Assembly (NCBI RefSeq): GCF_009687865.1 | Contig: NZ_BLAE01000032.1 | Span: 62,001 to 126,000, forward strand | Direction: 5' to 3' | Length of the DNA stretch: 64,000 nt | Origin: Acrocarpospora macrocephala | Lineage (GTDB): Bacteria; Actinomycetota; Actinomycetes; Streptosporangiales; Streptosporangiaceae | Shown here: in pieces, positions 43,689-52,117 of the stretch | Numbering within the stretch: position 1 is the stretch's first letter | Layout of the letters: each line of letters starts with the position of its first letter | Notes under the pieces: model-generated | What the model saw: only the letters and a program-made list of their open reading frames with translations | What the model was told of the DNA's origin: nothing | The model's database searches: none | Position numbers and translations under genes: made by a program

Positions 43689-45332
43689 TCACGAGGTGGT
43701 CGAGGGCTTGTGGCGGTGTGGCATGGTCGGGTGGATGCCGTGCACCATGAAGGCCATCTGGATGAGCGTCATCAATTCTTCCGCGCTTTTGACCGTCTGG
43801 TCCGTCTTGTCCCACCTGTCGTCCGCGAATCGCAACGCCGTGGCGATGGCCATGGCGCGGGACTGGGTGAAGCTGAGCCCGGCGAACTCGGGTGCGAAGT
43901 CCAGCGCGTCCTCGGCCCAGGAGACGGCGGGCATCAGCTCGGAGTAGAACGGTGTGATCGTCTCGTCGACGTCCCCAGGCTCGATCATGGTGTAGATCAT
44001 GGTCGCGAGCTGGTCGCCGACGTAGTCGCTCGTGTCCTCCTGGACCGGGCCGACGTCGTAGTAGACGACGAGCTTGTCGTTCTTCACATCCTCCAGAGGC
44101 AGGGCCACGGTGGAGAGGAACACCTTGACCTCCTTGAAGTACCTTTCGACGCTCTTGTCGTTGAACAGCGGCAGGAGCCCTTGCACGATCTTGATGCCCG
44201 CCCGCTGATTGGCGACGTTCACGATGAGACGCCGTTGCCGTTGCTCCTGGGTAGCGCGGAAGCCCGGATACCGGGCATTCGAGAAGGAGACATAGTCCCC
44301 GGTCTTCAACGCCTCCCGAATATCGGTGCCATTCAGCGCCATGAGCTGGTTGACGACGTTGTACGTCCCAGGACCAGCGCCCGCGATGAGCTGGAAGATC
44401 TCCGCTTCCGTGATCGCCTTGTCCAGGTAGCCGAGTGCGCTGAAGCCCAGCCTGCGGTAGATGTCCTGTTGCAGTGTCCTCGTGTCGGTGGCGAGTATGC
44501 CCTCGACGAACAGGTCGTTGTAGAGAGCCTGGACGAACGCCATGTCGCGGGCCGCGTTCAAGCGATAGCGGGTCTCGTCCTGCCGGTCCATGTCCTCCGG
44601 CCGGTTTCCGCGTCTCTTCGTTAAGGCCAGCCTCTGTGATCTCCCACTGGGGGATCTCGTCCGCTGCGACGGGCCGCCCTCATCACGGGTCGTCAGCCTG
44701 CTCGGCCGCTCCGGCCCGCTGACGTCGGACTCCTCGAAGCGCTGGACCTTCTCCCGCCGCAGCTTGCGCTCTCGGATGGCAGGGGACGATTCGGCCGGCC
44801 TGATTCCTAGCCTGCTGGGATTGTCCGAGGCGCTCGGAATCTGCGGCGCCGGCTTCTTCGACACCATCGGGGTGTTCGGCAGTTGGACCGGCAGTTTCTT
44901 CGATGGCGTCGTATTCAGCACCGGTTGCCGCGACGGCTTCAGGGTGAGCAGCGGCTCTTCGTCAGACGACGTGGTGGTGCTTTCCTCCGGATTCAGGAGT
45001 ATCGGCGCGTACCGCATCGGGAACTCGACAGGGCCGTCGGGGGTTTGCCGGAGCATTATGCGCGCCGGCCTCACCTTGCGCTCTCGACGGACGAGCTGAA
45101 GAGGTTGCGGACTCGTACGCTGCGAATCGGGCTCCTGGATCTGCAGGGCAGGGCGAGCGAAGGTGGGGGCCGTCCACTTCACCGGAGGCTTCGCCGTCGT
45201 GTTGACGATGATGGGCGACACGGTCGGCGTGGGGATGTCCTGACCTGGCGTACGGGTCGTGGAACCGCTCTCCTCCTCCGACCCGGATGTCGAGCCGGGC
45301 TTCTTCTTGGGTTTGAGTCGCCGATGGTGCAT
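43689..45332 (-). CDS. Large hypothetical protein with disordered N-terminus and possible HopA1-like domain
   Basis: A 547-residue protein. Residues 1 to about 235 are low-complexity (Pro, Ser, Thr, Arg, Lys) with repeated basic clusters and no signal peptide. Residues about 250-530 look folded: ARDMAFVQALYNDLFVEGI, TYNVVNQLMALNG, RLIVNVANQRAGIKIVQGLL, DKLVVYYDV and GLSFTQSRAMAIATALRF. The order of these blocks is reminiscent of the HopA1-like family found in actinobacteria (some with lanthipeptide genes), but the match is by eye only. A strong TAGGAGG precedes the ATG. No modification enzymes or secretion genes are adjacent. It could also be a polymorphic toxin-like protein. Confidence 0.6.
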   Translation of the reverse strand: MHHRRLKPKKKPGSTSGSEEESGSTTRTPGQDIPTPTVSPIIVNTTAKPPVKWTAPTFARPALQIQEPDSQRTSPQPLQLVRRERKVRPARIMLRQTPDGPVEFPMRYAPILLNPEESTTTSSDEEPLLTLKPSRQPVLNTTPSKKLPVQLPNTPMVSKKPAPQIPSASDNPSRLGIRPAESSPAIRERKLRREKVQRFEESDVSGPERPSRLTTRDEGGPSQRTRSPSGRSQRLALTKRRGNRPEDMDRQDETRYRLNAARDMAFVQALYNDLFVEGILATDTRTLQQDIYRRLGFSALGYLDKAITEAEIFQLIAGAGPGTYNVVNQLMALNGTDIREALKTGDYVSFSNARYPGFRATQEQRQRRLIVNVANQRAGIKIVQGLLPLFNDKSVERYFKEVKVFLSTVALPLEDVKNDKLVVYYDVGPVQEDTSDYVGDQLATMIYTMIEPGDVDETITPFYSELMPAVSWAEDALDFAPEFAGLSFTQSRAMAIATALRFADDRWDKTDQTVKSAEELMTLIQMAFMVHGIHPTMPHRHKPSTTS

Positions 45333-45458
45333 GGCCGCCTCCTAGCGGGCGCGGTGCGAGTGCCGGGACCCCCGAAGCGGCCGAATCATGATCGCCGATC
45401 GGGTGAAGGCGGGCCACCCACCGGAAGGGTGACATTGGCATCTCCCCATAAGAACGAA

Positions 45459-45487
45459 TTGGCGCGAGCCGCCCATACCAGTACCTT
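45459..45487 (+). promoter_or_regulatory. Candidate promoter for leaderless ltrA-like gene
   Basis: TTGGCG (45459-45464), a 17-base spacer and TACCTT (45482-45487) place the start point at or next to ATG 45495. No ribosome binding site precedes that ATG, consistent with leaderless translation. Confidence 0.4.
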
Positions 45488-45494
45488 GCGGGTC

Positions 45495-46688
45495 ATGCCT
45501 GAGCAGGAGGTTCCGGAGCGGCATGCCAGCTGGCTTGAGCTGTTCTTCGATCTGATCATCGTGGTCGCGGTCGCCCAGCTGGCGCACGTGCTCCACCCCA
45601 GCCCCGGCCACCCGATCGGGCTCTCCGACGCGGGCCTGTTCATCGTGCTCTACTACGCGGTGTGGAGCGTTTGGACCAGCTTCACCCTCTACGCCAACGT
45701 GGCCGGGGAGCGCACCCGCCGCCAGTCCATGCTGATCGCCATGTTCGGCATCGCGGTGATGGCCGCCGCCATCCCGGAAGCCGCCGGGGACCGGGCGCGC
45801 GTGTTCGCCATCGCGTACGTGGCCTGCCGGGTGCTCGCCACCCGCACCTGGAGCCGGACCGGCACCTTCCTCGGCGCCTGGCCCGCCGCCCAGTACGGCG
45901 CGGGCCTCACCCCCTGGCTGATCTCGATCTGGGTGCCGGCGCCCGGCCGGTACTGGCTCTGGGGCTTCGGCGTGGCGGCCGACATCGTCATCTCGTGCCT
46001 GCAGAGCCGTGACCCCGAGCAGAAGCTGGCCGAACTGCGCGACGAGGCCCACCGCCAGCGGGTGCGCGCCTCCATGCGCGGCCGGGTGCCCCGGCGGATC
46101 GTGCTCCCGGCCGGGGCCCGGCTCAACATCCCGCACCTGGGGGAGCGGCTGGGGCTGTTCGTGATCATCGTGCTCGGCGAGGCCGTCATGCAGGTCGTGG
46201 TGGCGGCCGGGGAGATCGGCTGGACGCCCGCCTTCAGCGTCGCCGCGCTGGCCGGGTTCGGCCTGCTGGTCTGCCTGTGGTGGCTCACCCTGGAGTACGG
46301 CGCCGCCGCGGTGCCCGGGTTCGGCGGCTTGCAGGCCCGGATCACGCTGCCCGCCCACTTCGCGATGACCGCCGGAGTCGCGGCCACCGCCGCCGGGCTG
46401 GGCGCCCTGGCCGAGCACGCCGACGGCCACCTCGCCACCGCCGTACGGTGGACCCTCTGCGGCGGGATGACCGCCTACTTCCTGACCTCCGCCGTGCTGG
46501 GCGCCGCCGCCCGGGCCCCGCTGCGCTGGCTGCTCGGCTGGGCCCTGCCCGCCGTCCTGGTTCCCGTGCTGCTGGCGGTCTTCGGGGGCGGGCTGGCGGC
46601 CTGGTGGATCGTGGTGGGCCTGCTCGCTGTGGCGTACTGGCAGGTGAACTACCCCACGGTGATGCGCAGGCTCGGCCGGCCAGAGTAA
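45495..46688 (+). CDS. Low-temperature-requirement A (LtrA) family membrane protein
   Basis: A 397-residue polytopic membrane protein starting PEQEVPERHASWLELFFDLI, with the LtrA hallmark ELFFDLIIVVAVAQLAHVL and the second block HLGERLGLFVIIVLGEAV. About 10-12 TM segments follow. The function of the family is unknown. It is divergent from the HopA1-like gene and convergent with GNAT, 12 bases from its stop. Confidence 0.9.
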   Translation: MPEQEVPERHASWLELFFDLIIVVAVAQLAHVLHPSPGHPIGLSDAGLFIVLYYAVWSVWTSFTLYANVAGERTRRQSMLIAMFGIAVMAAAIPEAAGDRARVFAIAYVACRVLATRTWSRTGTFLGAWPAAQYGAGLTPWLISIWVPAPGRYWLWGFGVAADIVISCLQSRDPEQKLAELRDEAHRQRVRASMRGRVPRRIVLPAGARLNIPHLGERLGLFVIIVLGEAVMQVVVAAGEIGWTPAFSVAALAGFGLLVCLWWLTLEYGAAAVPGFGGLQARITLPAHFAMTAGVAATAAGLGALAEHADGHLATAVRWTLCGGMTAYFLTSAVLGAAARAPLRWLLGWALPAVLVPVLLAVFGGGLAAWWIVVGLLAVAYWQVNYPTVMRRLGRPE

Positions 46689-46700
46689 TGCCGTACCTCG

Positions 46701-47249
46701 TCAGGCGTCGAGGTCGCGGAGCCCGACGGCGTCGTGCCGCCAGAACGGCTCGGAGTAGACCAGCGTCCCGGTCATCCACGGCTCGTACGCCGGAAACCTG
46801 ATCACCTGGAAAGCGGCGTCGGGGATGCGCAGGGACGGCTTGCGGAAGCCCAACTCGGCCCCCGGGGCGAATCCAAAACGGGAGTAGTAGCTCGGGTCGC
46901 CTTCCAAGAAGAGGAGCGGGATCTCCCCTCGGCCGAGAGCCGCGAGCCCAGCGCGGACCAGGGCCGAGCCGATGCCCAGCCGCTGGCGCTCGGGCAGCAC
47001 GCCCAGCGGGCTGAGCACCCGCACATCAACCAGCCGCCGCGGGGCGTCAAGCAGGCTCCGAGTGAACGCGACATGCCCCACGACCTGTCCGGCGTCCTCG
47101 GCCACAAGGGCGAACCCCCCGCCGGAGCGGATCCCATCGCGCAGGGTCTCGACCAGATCGGCCACGACTCCACCATGGTCACCGAACGCACGCAGATGAA
47201 CATCACGCACAGCGTCCACGTCGCCCAACCGCTCTTCTCGAACCTCCAC
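46701..47249 (-). CDS. GNAT-family N-acetyltransferase
   Basis: A 182-residue protein with GNAT motif A (GVLPERQRLGIGSALVRAGL, acetyl-CoA pyrophosphate loop) and motif B (LFLEGDPSYYSRFGF), preceded by GGGFALVAEDAGQVVGHVAF. The overall form matches YhbS-like acetyltransferases. The substrate is unknown. It borders the accessory region that starts at the tRNA-Gly remnant. Confidence 0.9.
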   Translation of the reverse strand: MEVREERLGDVDAVRDVHLRAFGDHGGVVADLVETLRDGIRSGGGFALVAEDAGQVVGHVAFTRSLLDAPRRLVDVRVLSPLGVLPERQRLGIGSALVRAGLAALGRGEIPLLFLEGDPSYYSRFGFAPGAELGFRKPSLRIPDAAFQVIRFPAYEPWMTGTLVYSEPFWRHDAVGLRDLDA

Positions 47250-47376
47250 ACCCGGAGGCTAATCGGTCTGTTCCACCACCGGCATCTGCTTTTACTGGTG
47301 TCGACACCGAGACGTGGAACTCGCGGATGCCGTGCAGCAGCCTCGGGGCCAACACCCTGACCTGGTCCTTCATCAT

Positions 47377-47399
47377 GAGCGGGTGACGGGAATCGAACC
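47377..47399 (-). other. 3' fragment of tRNA-Gly, probable attachment-site remnant
   Basis: Read on the minus strand, GGTTCGATTCCCGTCACCCG followed by CTC matches the T-arm and 3' acceptor strand of bacterial tRNA-Gly. The sequence 5' of it (47400 onward) has no anticodon arm or D arm. Such 3'-end duplicates are typical att cores left by tyrosine recombinases. Confidence 0.65.
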
Positions 47400-47476
47400 G
47401 GACCGGTAATAGGGTTCTCACCTGCGGGTTTGTCTTTTCGGCTGGTCGTGGCAACCAGGTTGAGCTGGGCTTTGCG

Positions 47477-47889
47477 GTGGCTGTCCTGCTGGGGGTCGCG
47501 GGCGCGGCTGCCTACGTCTCCTACCACCACTTCTATGGTCTTGCGATCGCTCTGGGTGAGCGGCACGACATGGCCATCCTGTATCCGGCGATGTCTGACG
47601 GCGTGATCGTCATGGCTTCGCTGGTGATGGTCTATTGCTCGCGTCGTCGGCTTCGCGTGCCGGTGCTGGCGTGGGTGGCGCTCGCTCTGGGCGGCGCGGT
47701 GACGCTGGCGGCGAATGTGGCGCACGGCTGGTCCGGCGGGCTCGGATCGCGGCTGGTCAGTGCCCTGGCACCGCTGGCTTTCGCGGGAGCGTACGAGCTA
47801 CTGATGTGGATCGTTCGCAACAATCGGCGACCATCGGACGAGGTCGAGGCGCAGGAGCAGCCAGGGTTGTCCGGACGCCCCGCGCACCC
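47477..47889 (+). pseudogene. Truncated DUF2637 membrane protein gene (integrative-element type)
   Basis: The product begins in the first membrane helix (AVLLGVAGAAAYVSYHHFYG), continues with the DUF2637 pattern DMAILYPAMSDGVIVMASLVM, VLAWVALALGGAVTLAANVAHG and ALAPLAFAGAYELLMWIVRNN, then changes to unrelated sequence near 47860. The frame upstream of GTG 47477 runs into the tRNA-Gly fragment without another start codon. DUF2637 genes are common on actinomycete integrative and conjugative elements. Both ends look trimmed, so I treat it as a remnant. Confidence 0.65.
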
Positions 47890-47919
47890 GGCCTCCCTGC
47901 GCGCCCACGCAGGGAGGCC
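47890..47919 (-). terminator. Strong 12-bp hairpin terminating the LLM operon
   Basis: A perfect 12-bp stem, GGCCTCCCTGCG (47890-47901) and CGCAGGGAGGCC (47908-47919), with a six-base loop. It lies 29 bases after the stop of the last LLM monooxygenase gene. No T-run, as is common in actinobacteria. Confidence 0.75.
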
Positions 47920-47947
47920 GTTGCCGCTTGCCAGTAGTGGAGCAGGA

Positions 47948-49108
47948 TCACTCTGGCACGCGACGGGCGGGTCGTGGCAGGCCGAGGTTCTCGCGCAGAG
48001 TGGCGCCCGCATACGCGGTGCGGAAACGGCCACGCCGCTGCAGTTCAGGGACCACGAGGCGGGTGAACGCCGCCACCGGCCCCTGCAGGTAGGGGAACCC
48101 CACGGCGAACCCGTCGGCGGCGTCGCCGTCGAGCCAGTCCTCGATGATGTCGGCGATGTCGGCGGCCGTGCCGGCGAGGATGCCGTGCTGTTGGCGTTCT
48201 GCTGGATGCAGCAGAGCCGTGAACTCGCGAAGCTGCGCCTCGGCCTCGGCGCGTGTGTCTGCCACGAGCACCGAGGGGAACACAGCGAGCACGACGAGCG
48301 TGTCGGGATCGCGCCCGTGCGCCGCGGCGCGACGGCGGACGTCCTCGCGGGCCTCCCGCGCGTGCCAGCCACCACCGGACGCGAGCGCCAGGTCGGCCTC
48401 GCGCGCCGTGAGCTCCCGACCCGCCTCGCTCATCCCGGCTTGCAGGATAATCGGGTGCCCCTGCGGCGGACGGGCGATGTCGAGCGAGCCGGACACCCGG
48501 AAGCGCCTGCCTCGGTGGTCGAGCGGCTGGACCCGCACGGGGTCGAACACCTGCCCCTTTTCGCGGTCGTGGACGAACGCGTCGTCGTCGAAGCTGTCCC
48601 ACAGGCCCTTGACGACGTCGACGAACTCCGCGGCGACGTCGTAGCGCTCAGGGGCGCGCAGCAGTTGGGCGTCCAGCCCGAAATTCCGCGCCTCTGTCTC
48701 GAAGCGCGAGGTGACGACGTTCCAGCCGGCCCGGCCGCCGGAGAGATGATCGAGGGATGCCAGGAGCCGTGCGAGCGAGTAGGGCTGGGTGAGGCTCGTC
48801 GAAGCGGTGGTGATGAGACCGATGTGTCTGGTCGCCGATGCGATCGCCGAGAGGAGTAGCGTCGGGTCGAGCGACTCGTTCACCATCGAGTCGTGCTGGT
48901 GCGCTTCGGCGGGGCCGGGCATGGTCCCGGTGGTTTCGGAGAGGAACAGTGCGTCGAAGAGGCCGCGCTCCAACTCCTGTACGACCTCGATGAACGCCTT
49001 CACGTCGGTGGCCGGCCGGGCCGGGGTGTTCGGATGCCGCCATCCGCGCAGGTGCGAGCCGGTCGAGTGGGTGATCGCGACAAGGCGCGCTTGCTTCTTC
49101 GCGCTCAC
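47948..49108 (-). CDS. LLM-class flavin-dependent monooxygenase (NtaA/SnaA/DszA type), copy 1
   Basis: A 386-residue bacterial-luciferase-like TIM barrel: GLFDALFLSETTGTMPG, LSAIASATRHIGLITTASTS, ARLLASLDHLSGGRAGWNVV, GHPIILQAGMSEAGRELTAREADL. The SGGRAGWN segment is typical of the NtaA/SnaA/DszA subgroup, which uses reduced FMN from a separate reductase. GTG 49108 overlaps the preceding LLM stop (GTGA) and has GAGAGGAG upstream. It is the last gene of the ABC/LLM operon. The subgroup oxidises nitrilotriacetate- or organosulfur-type compounds; substrate here is unknown. Confidence 0.9.
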   Translation of the reverse strand: MSAKKQARLVAITHSTGSHLRGWRHPNTPARPATDVKAFIEVVQELERGLFDALFLSETTGTMPGPAEAHQHDSMVNESLDPTLLLSAIASATRHIGLITTASTSLTQPYSLARLLASLDHLSGGRAGWNVVTSRFETEARNFGLDAQLLRAPERYDVAAEFVDVVKGLWDSFDDDAFVHDREKGQVFDPVRVQPLDHRGRRFRVSGSLDIARPPQGHPIILQAGMSEAGRELTAREADLALASGGGWHAREAREDVRRRAAAHGRDPDTLVVLAVFPSVLVADTRAEAEAQLREFTALLHPAERQQHGILAGTAADIADIIEDWLDGDAADGFAVGFPYLQGPVAAFTRLVVPELQRRGRFRTAYAGATLRENLGLPRPARRVPE

Positions 49109-50274
49109 GCGACACTCCTCTCCGGTCGGGAAAGGCCAAGGAAGTCGCGGAGTGTCGCGCCCTCCGGCGGGGCGAAGAGGCCGCGCCGAGCGAGGATCGG
49201 CAGGACCTCGTCGAGGAAGGGGTCGGCGTCGGCGGGGATCAGCGGGAACCGCACGGTGAACCCGTCGGCGGCGCCCGCCTCGTGCCACTCGGCGATCCGG
49301 TCGGCGACCTGCTCGGGCGTGCCGACAACGAACAGCCCACCGGTGCCGTCCGGTACGACCGGGCGCGGCGTGGCGTCGCGGAGCAGGTCCCGCAGTTCGT
49401 CGCGTCGCGTCGTCGCCTCGCCCTCGGTCGAGGCGACGATGGGGCTGAGCCCCGGCCACACCTGGACGCTTCCCGATGCCCGGCCGACGGCTACGAGCGC
49501 GTCGTCGAGCCGTGCCCGGTAGGCGTGCGCGTCGTCGATCGACCGGGCGGCGGTTAGCACGACGTCGGCCTGACGGCCGGCGAACGCAATCTCGGTTGGA
49601 GTTGCGGCGGCGTGGAAGACGACGGGATGCCCCTGCGTCGGCCGCGACACGTTCAGGGGGCCAGCGACCCGGAAGTGCTTGCCCACGTGGTTGAGAGGGC
49701 GACGCCCTCGGGGGGTGAAGTACAGCCCGGTCCGCTTGTCGGCCACGATCGCATCGTCGGCGTAGCTGTCCCACAGCTCCCGCACGATCTGCAGGAACTC
49801 CTCGGCGCGCTCGTAGCGCTCCTCGTGCACGTCGTGCTCGTCTCGAACGAAGCCGCCGGCCTCCCGCGGCACGACGCTCGTGTCAACGTTCCACCCTGCC
49901 CGGCCGCCGGAGATGTGGTCAAGGCTCGCGAGGCGGCGGGCGACGTGGAACGGCTCGTTGAAGCTCGTCGTCGCCGTGGCCACGAGTCCGATCCGGTCGG
50001 TGCGCGTGGCGAGGGCTGACAGGAGCGTCAGCGGCTCGAACGAGTTCGCCTGTGTCGTACGGCTGAGCGAGTCGAGGTGCTCGTCCCGAACCGCCGCATC
50101 GTCGGCGACGAACAGGGCGGAGAACCCGGCCTCCTCGATTCGTCGAGCGTACGCGGCGACGGCGGCCAGGTTGAGTTCCGCGTCCGGTTGCGCCGAGGGA
50201 TGCCGCCACGCGGCGAGGTGCCCGCCGGGCGGGAGGGCGAGCGACGAGAACCGCAGCTTGCGCGGGGCGGTCAT
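49105..50274 (-). CDS. LLM-class flavin-dependent monooxygenase (NtaA/SnaA/DszA type), copy 2
   Basis: A 389-residue paralogue of the next gene: GFSALFVADDAAV, LSALATRTDRIGLVATATTSF, ARRLASLDHISGGRAGWNVD, GHPVVFHAAATPTEIAFAGRQADV. The ATG has GGAGG eight bases upstream, and that site lies inside the micro-ORF whose stop overlaps this ATG (ATGA). It needs FMNH2 from a reductase; none is encoded in this operon, but one survives at 56575-57084. Confidence 0.9.
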   Translation of the reverse strand: MTAPRKLRFSSLALPPGGHLAAWRHPSAQPDAELNLAAVAAYARRIEEAGFSALFVADDAAVRDEHLDSLSRTTQANSFEPLTLLSALATRTDRIGLVATATTSFNEPFHVARRLASLDHISGGRAGWNVDTSVVPREAGGFVRDEHDVHEERYERAEEFLQIVRELWDSYADDAIVADKRTGLYFTPRGRRPLNHVGKHFRVAGPLNVSRPTQGHPVVFHAAATPTEIAFAGRQADVVLTAARSIDDAHAYRARLDDALVAVGRASGSVQVWPGLSPIVASTEGEATTRRDELRDLLRDATPRPVVPDGTGGLFVVGTPEQVADRIAEWHEAGAADGFTVRFPLIPADADPFLDEVLPILARRGLFAPPEGATLRDFLGLSRPERSVA

Positions 50275-50357
50275 GCGAAATCCTCCATATCGCGCTTGTA
50301 GCCGGATGCGGACGCGCTCCGCCTCGCCAGTGGTGCGGCGTCTGTGGCGGGTGTCAT
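50271..50357 (-). CDS. 28-codon micro-ORF coupled on both sides by ATGA overlaps
   Basis: It is too short for usual gene calling. Its ATG (50357-50355) overlaps the stop of the ABC ATPase gene and its TGA overlaps the ATG of LLM copy 2, both as ATGA. GGGAGG lies about nine bases before the ATG, which is a good ribosome binding site inside the ATPase gene end. The peptide begins MTPATDAAPLARRSASAS, continues GYKRDMEDFA, and has no TM segment or cysteine. It may be a small partner protein or simply a device carrying ribosomes from the ATPase to the LLM start. Confidence 0.6.
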   Translation of the reverse strand: MTPATDAAPLARRSASASGYKRDMEDFA

Positions 50358-52117
50358 AGCTGGTTTCCTCCCGTGTAGGTGAGCGCTGGGTCGTGCTGGT
50401 CAGTGTTTGCGGAGGCGGGCGACGGTGACCGGTCCGGGGCGATGCTGTCCAGGAGCGAGCGGGTGTACGGGTGCCGGGGAGCGGTGAGCACCTCGGTCAC
50501 GGTCCCGTGCTCGACGACGGTGCCGTCCTTCATGACGAGCACGCGGTCGCAGACCTCATGGATCACGCCGAGGTCGTGGGAGATGAACAGCAGTGCCACC
50601 CCCAGCTCGTGGCGCAGCTGCGCGAGCAGGGCGAGGATCCGGGCCTGCACGGACACGTCCAGAGCGGACACCGGCTCGTCGCAGACAAGCACCTCCGGTC
50701 GCGGGGCGATCGCCCGGGCAATCGCGACACGCTGGCGCTGGCCGCCGGAGAGCTCACGACCACGCCGGTGCAGCACATCATCGTCGAGCCCGACGCGGCG
50801 AAGCAGCGCGGTGACCTCGGCCCGGGCCTTGATCGCGCCGCGACGGCCGGGTTGTCCGAGGGCTTCGGCGATGATGCGCTCGACGGTGAACCGTGGATCG
50901 AACGCGCTCAGCGGATCCTGGGAGATCAGCTGGATCCGGTGACGCTCGGATTGGCGTTCACGCTCTCGCAGCCCGCTCCACGCGGCCCCGTCGAGGCGCA
51001 CCTCGCCGTGATCGGGGGCGAGCATGGCCATCGCGATCTGCGCGGTCGTGCTCTTGCCCGAGCCGGATTCGCCGACGATTCCGAGGGCCTCTCCGGCATG
51101 CAGACCGAAGGTGACGCCGTCGACGGCCTGCCGCCATGTGCCGTCCGGCGACCGGAAGCGCTTGGAGACGGCATCGAGCTCAAGAATGGTCCGTCCGATC
51201 GGGTGGGAACGTCCCGGTCTGCTCGGGTCCGCGCGTGACGGCGCGACCGGACGTGTCGGCGAGTCCCGGGGAGACGTGTCCACGTCCGCTGCGGCGCGGA
51301 AGATTCGTCCCGGTGCGCCGAACGTGGGCACCGCGGCGAGCAACTCGCGCGTGTAGGGGTGTGCTGGCCGCAGCAGGATGTCGTCCGGGGTGCCCTGCTC
51401 GACGATCACGCCCGCGGCCATCACCGCGATTCGATCGGCCAGGCGCGCCACCACGGACAGGTCGTGGCTGATCAACAGTATGGCCGTGCCTGCGTCGCGC
51501 ATGTCCGAGAGCAGATCGAGGACCTGCCGCTGGACGGTCGCGTCCAGGGCCGTGGTCGGCTCATCGGCGATCACCAGCGACGGGGATGCCGCGATGGCCG
51601 AGGCGATCAGCGCTCGTTGCCGCAGCCCTCCGGACAGTTCGTGTGGATACTGCCGGGCGCGCACCCGCGGATCGGGGATCCCGACGCCCTGCAGCAGCGA
51701 GATCACCCGCTCGTCGCGATCTCGGCGGCTGCCCAGCTCATGCACGACCAAGGGCTCTGCGACCTCGTCGCCCACCAGGCGGAGGGGGTCCAGTGAGGTC
51801 AGCGCGTCTTGCAGGACGAAGCCGACGCGGGCGCCGCGCAACCTCCGCCAGTCGCGCTCGGCGAACCCCAGGAGCTGCTCGCCGGCGAAGGTCAACTCCT
51901 CGGCATCGACGGTCGCACGACTGCCTGTCAGGCCCAGCACGGCGCGGGCCGTGGCGCTCTTTCCCGAGCCCGACTCGCCGACCAGGGCGAGGCACTCGCC
52001 CGCTCCGAGGGCCAAGTCGATGCCACGCACCGCGGCCACCACCCCGTGCCGCGGCGTGGTGAAGCTGACGGTGAGATTCTTCGCGGTCAACAGCGGTGCC
52101 GATCCATTCTCGCTCAC
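50354..52117 (-). CDS. Peptide-type ABC importer ATPase, DppD-DppF fusion
   Basis: A 587-residue protein with two complete ABC domains. Domain 1 has Walker A LVGESGSGKSATA, signature LSGGLRQRALIAS and VIADEPTTALD. Domain 2 has IVGESGSGKSTTA, LSGGQRQRVAIARA and VCDEPVSALD. Each is followed by the HPYTR motif of oligopeptide-type ATPases (HPYTRELL, HPYTRSLL). A Pro/Arg/Ser-rich linker joins them. GTG 52117 overlaps the permease stop (GTGA). It drives import of the ligand bound by the SBP at 55576. Confidence 0.93.
   Translation of the reverse strand: MSENGSAPLLTAKNLTVSFTTPRHGVVAAVRGIDLALGAGECLALVGESGSGKSATARAVLGLTGSRATVDAEELTFAGEQLLGFAERDWRRLRGARVGFVLQDALTSLDPLRLVGDEVAEPLVVHELGSRRDRDERVISLLQGVGIPDPRVRARQYPHELSGGLRQRALIASAIAASPSLVIADEPTTALDATVQRQVLDLLSDMRDAGTAILLISHDLSVVARLADRIAVMAAGVIVEQGTPDDILLRPAHPYTRELLAAVPTFGAPGRIFRAAADVDTSPRDSPTRPVAPSRADPSRPGRSHPIGRTILELDAVSKRFRSPDGTWRQAVDGVTFGLHAGEALGIVGESGSGKSTTAQIAMAMLAPDHGEVRLDGAAWSGLRERERQSERHRIQLISQDPLSAFDPRFTVERIIAEALGQPGRRGAIKARAEVTALLRRVGLDDDVLHRRGRELSGGQRQRVAIARAIAPRPEVLVCDEPVSALDVSVQARILALLAQLRHELGVALLFISHDLGVIHEVCDRVLVMKDGTVVEHGTVTEVLTAPRHPYTRSLLDSIAPDRSPSPASANTDQHDPALTYTGGNQL

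Noticed and set aside
47377-47476. A complete tRNA-Gly gene
   Set aside because: Only T-arm and 3' acceptor sequence are present; there is no anticodon arm, D arm or 5' acceptor strand.
47890-48859. Extension of the DUF2637 frame for another 320 codons
   Set aside because: It is antisense to the LLM monooxygenase gene and has no DUF2637 similarity after about 47860.
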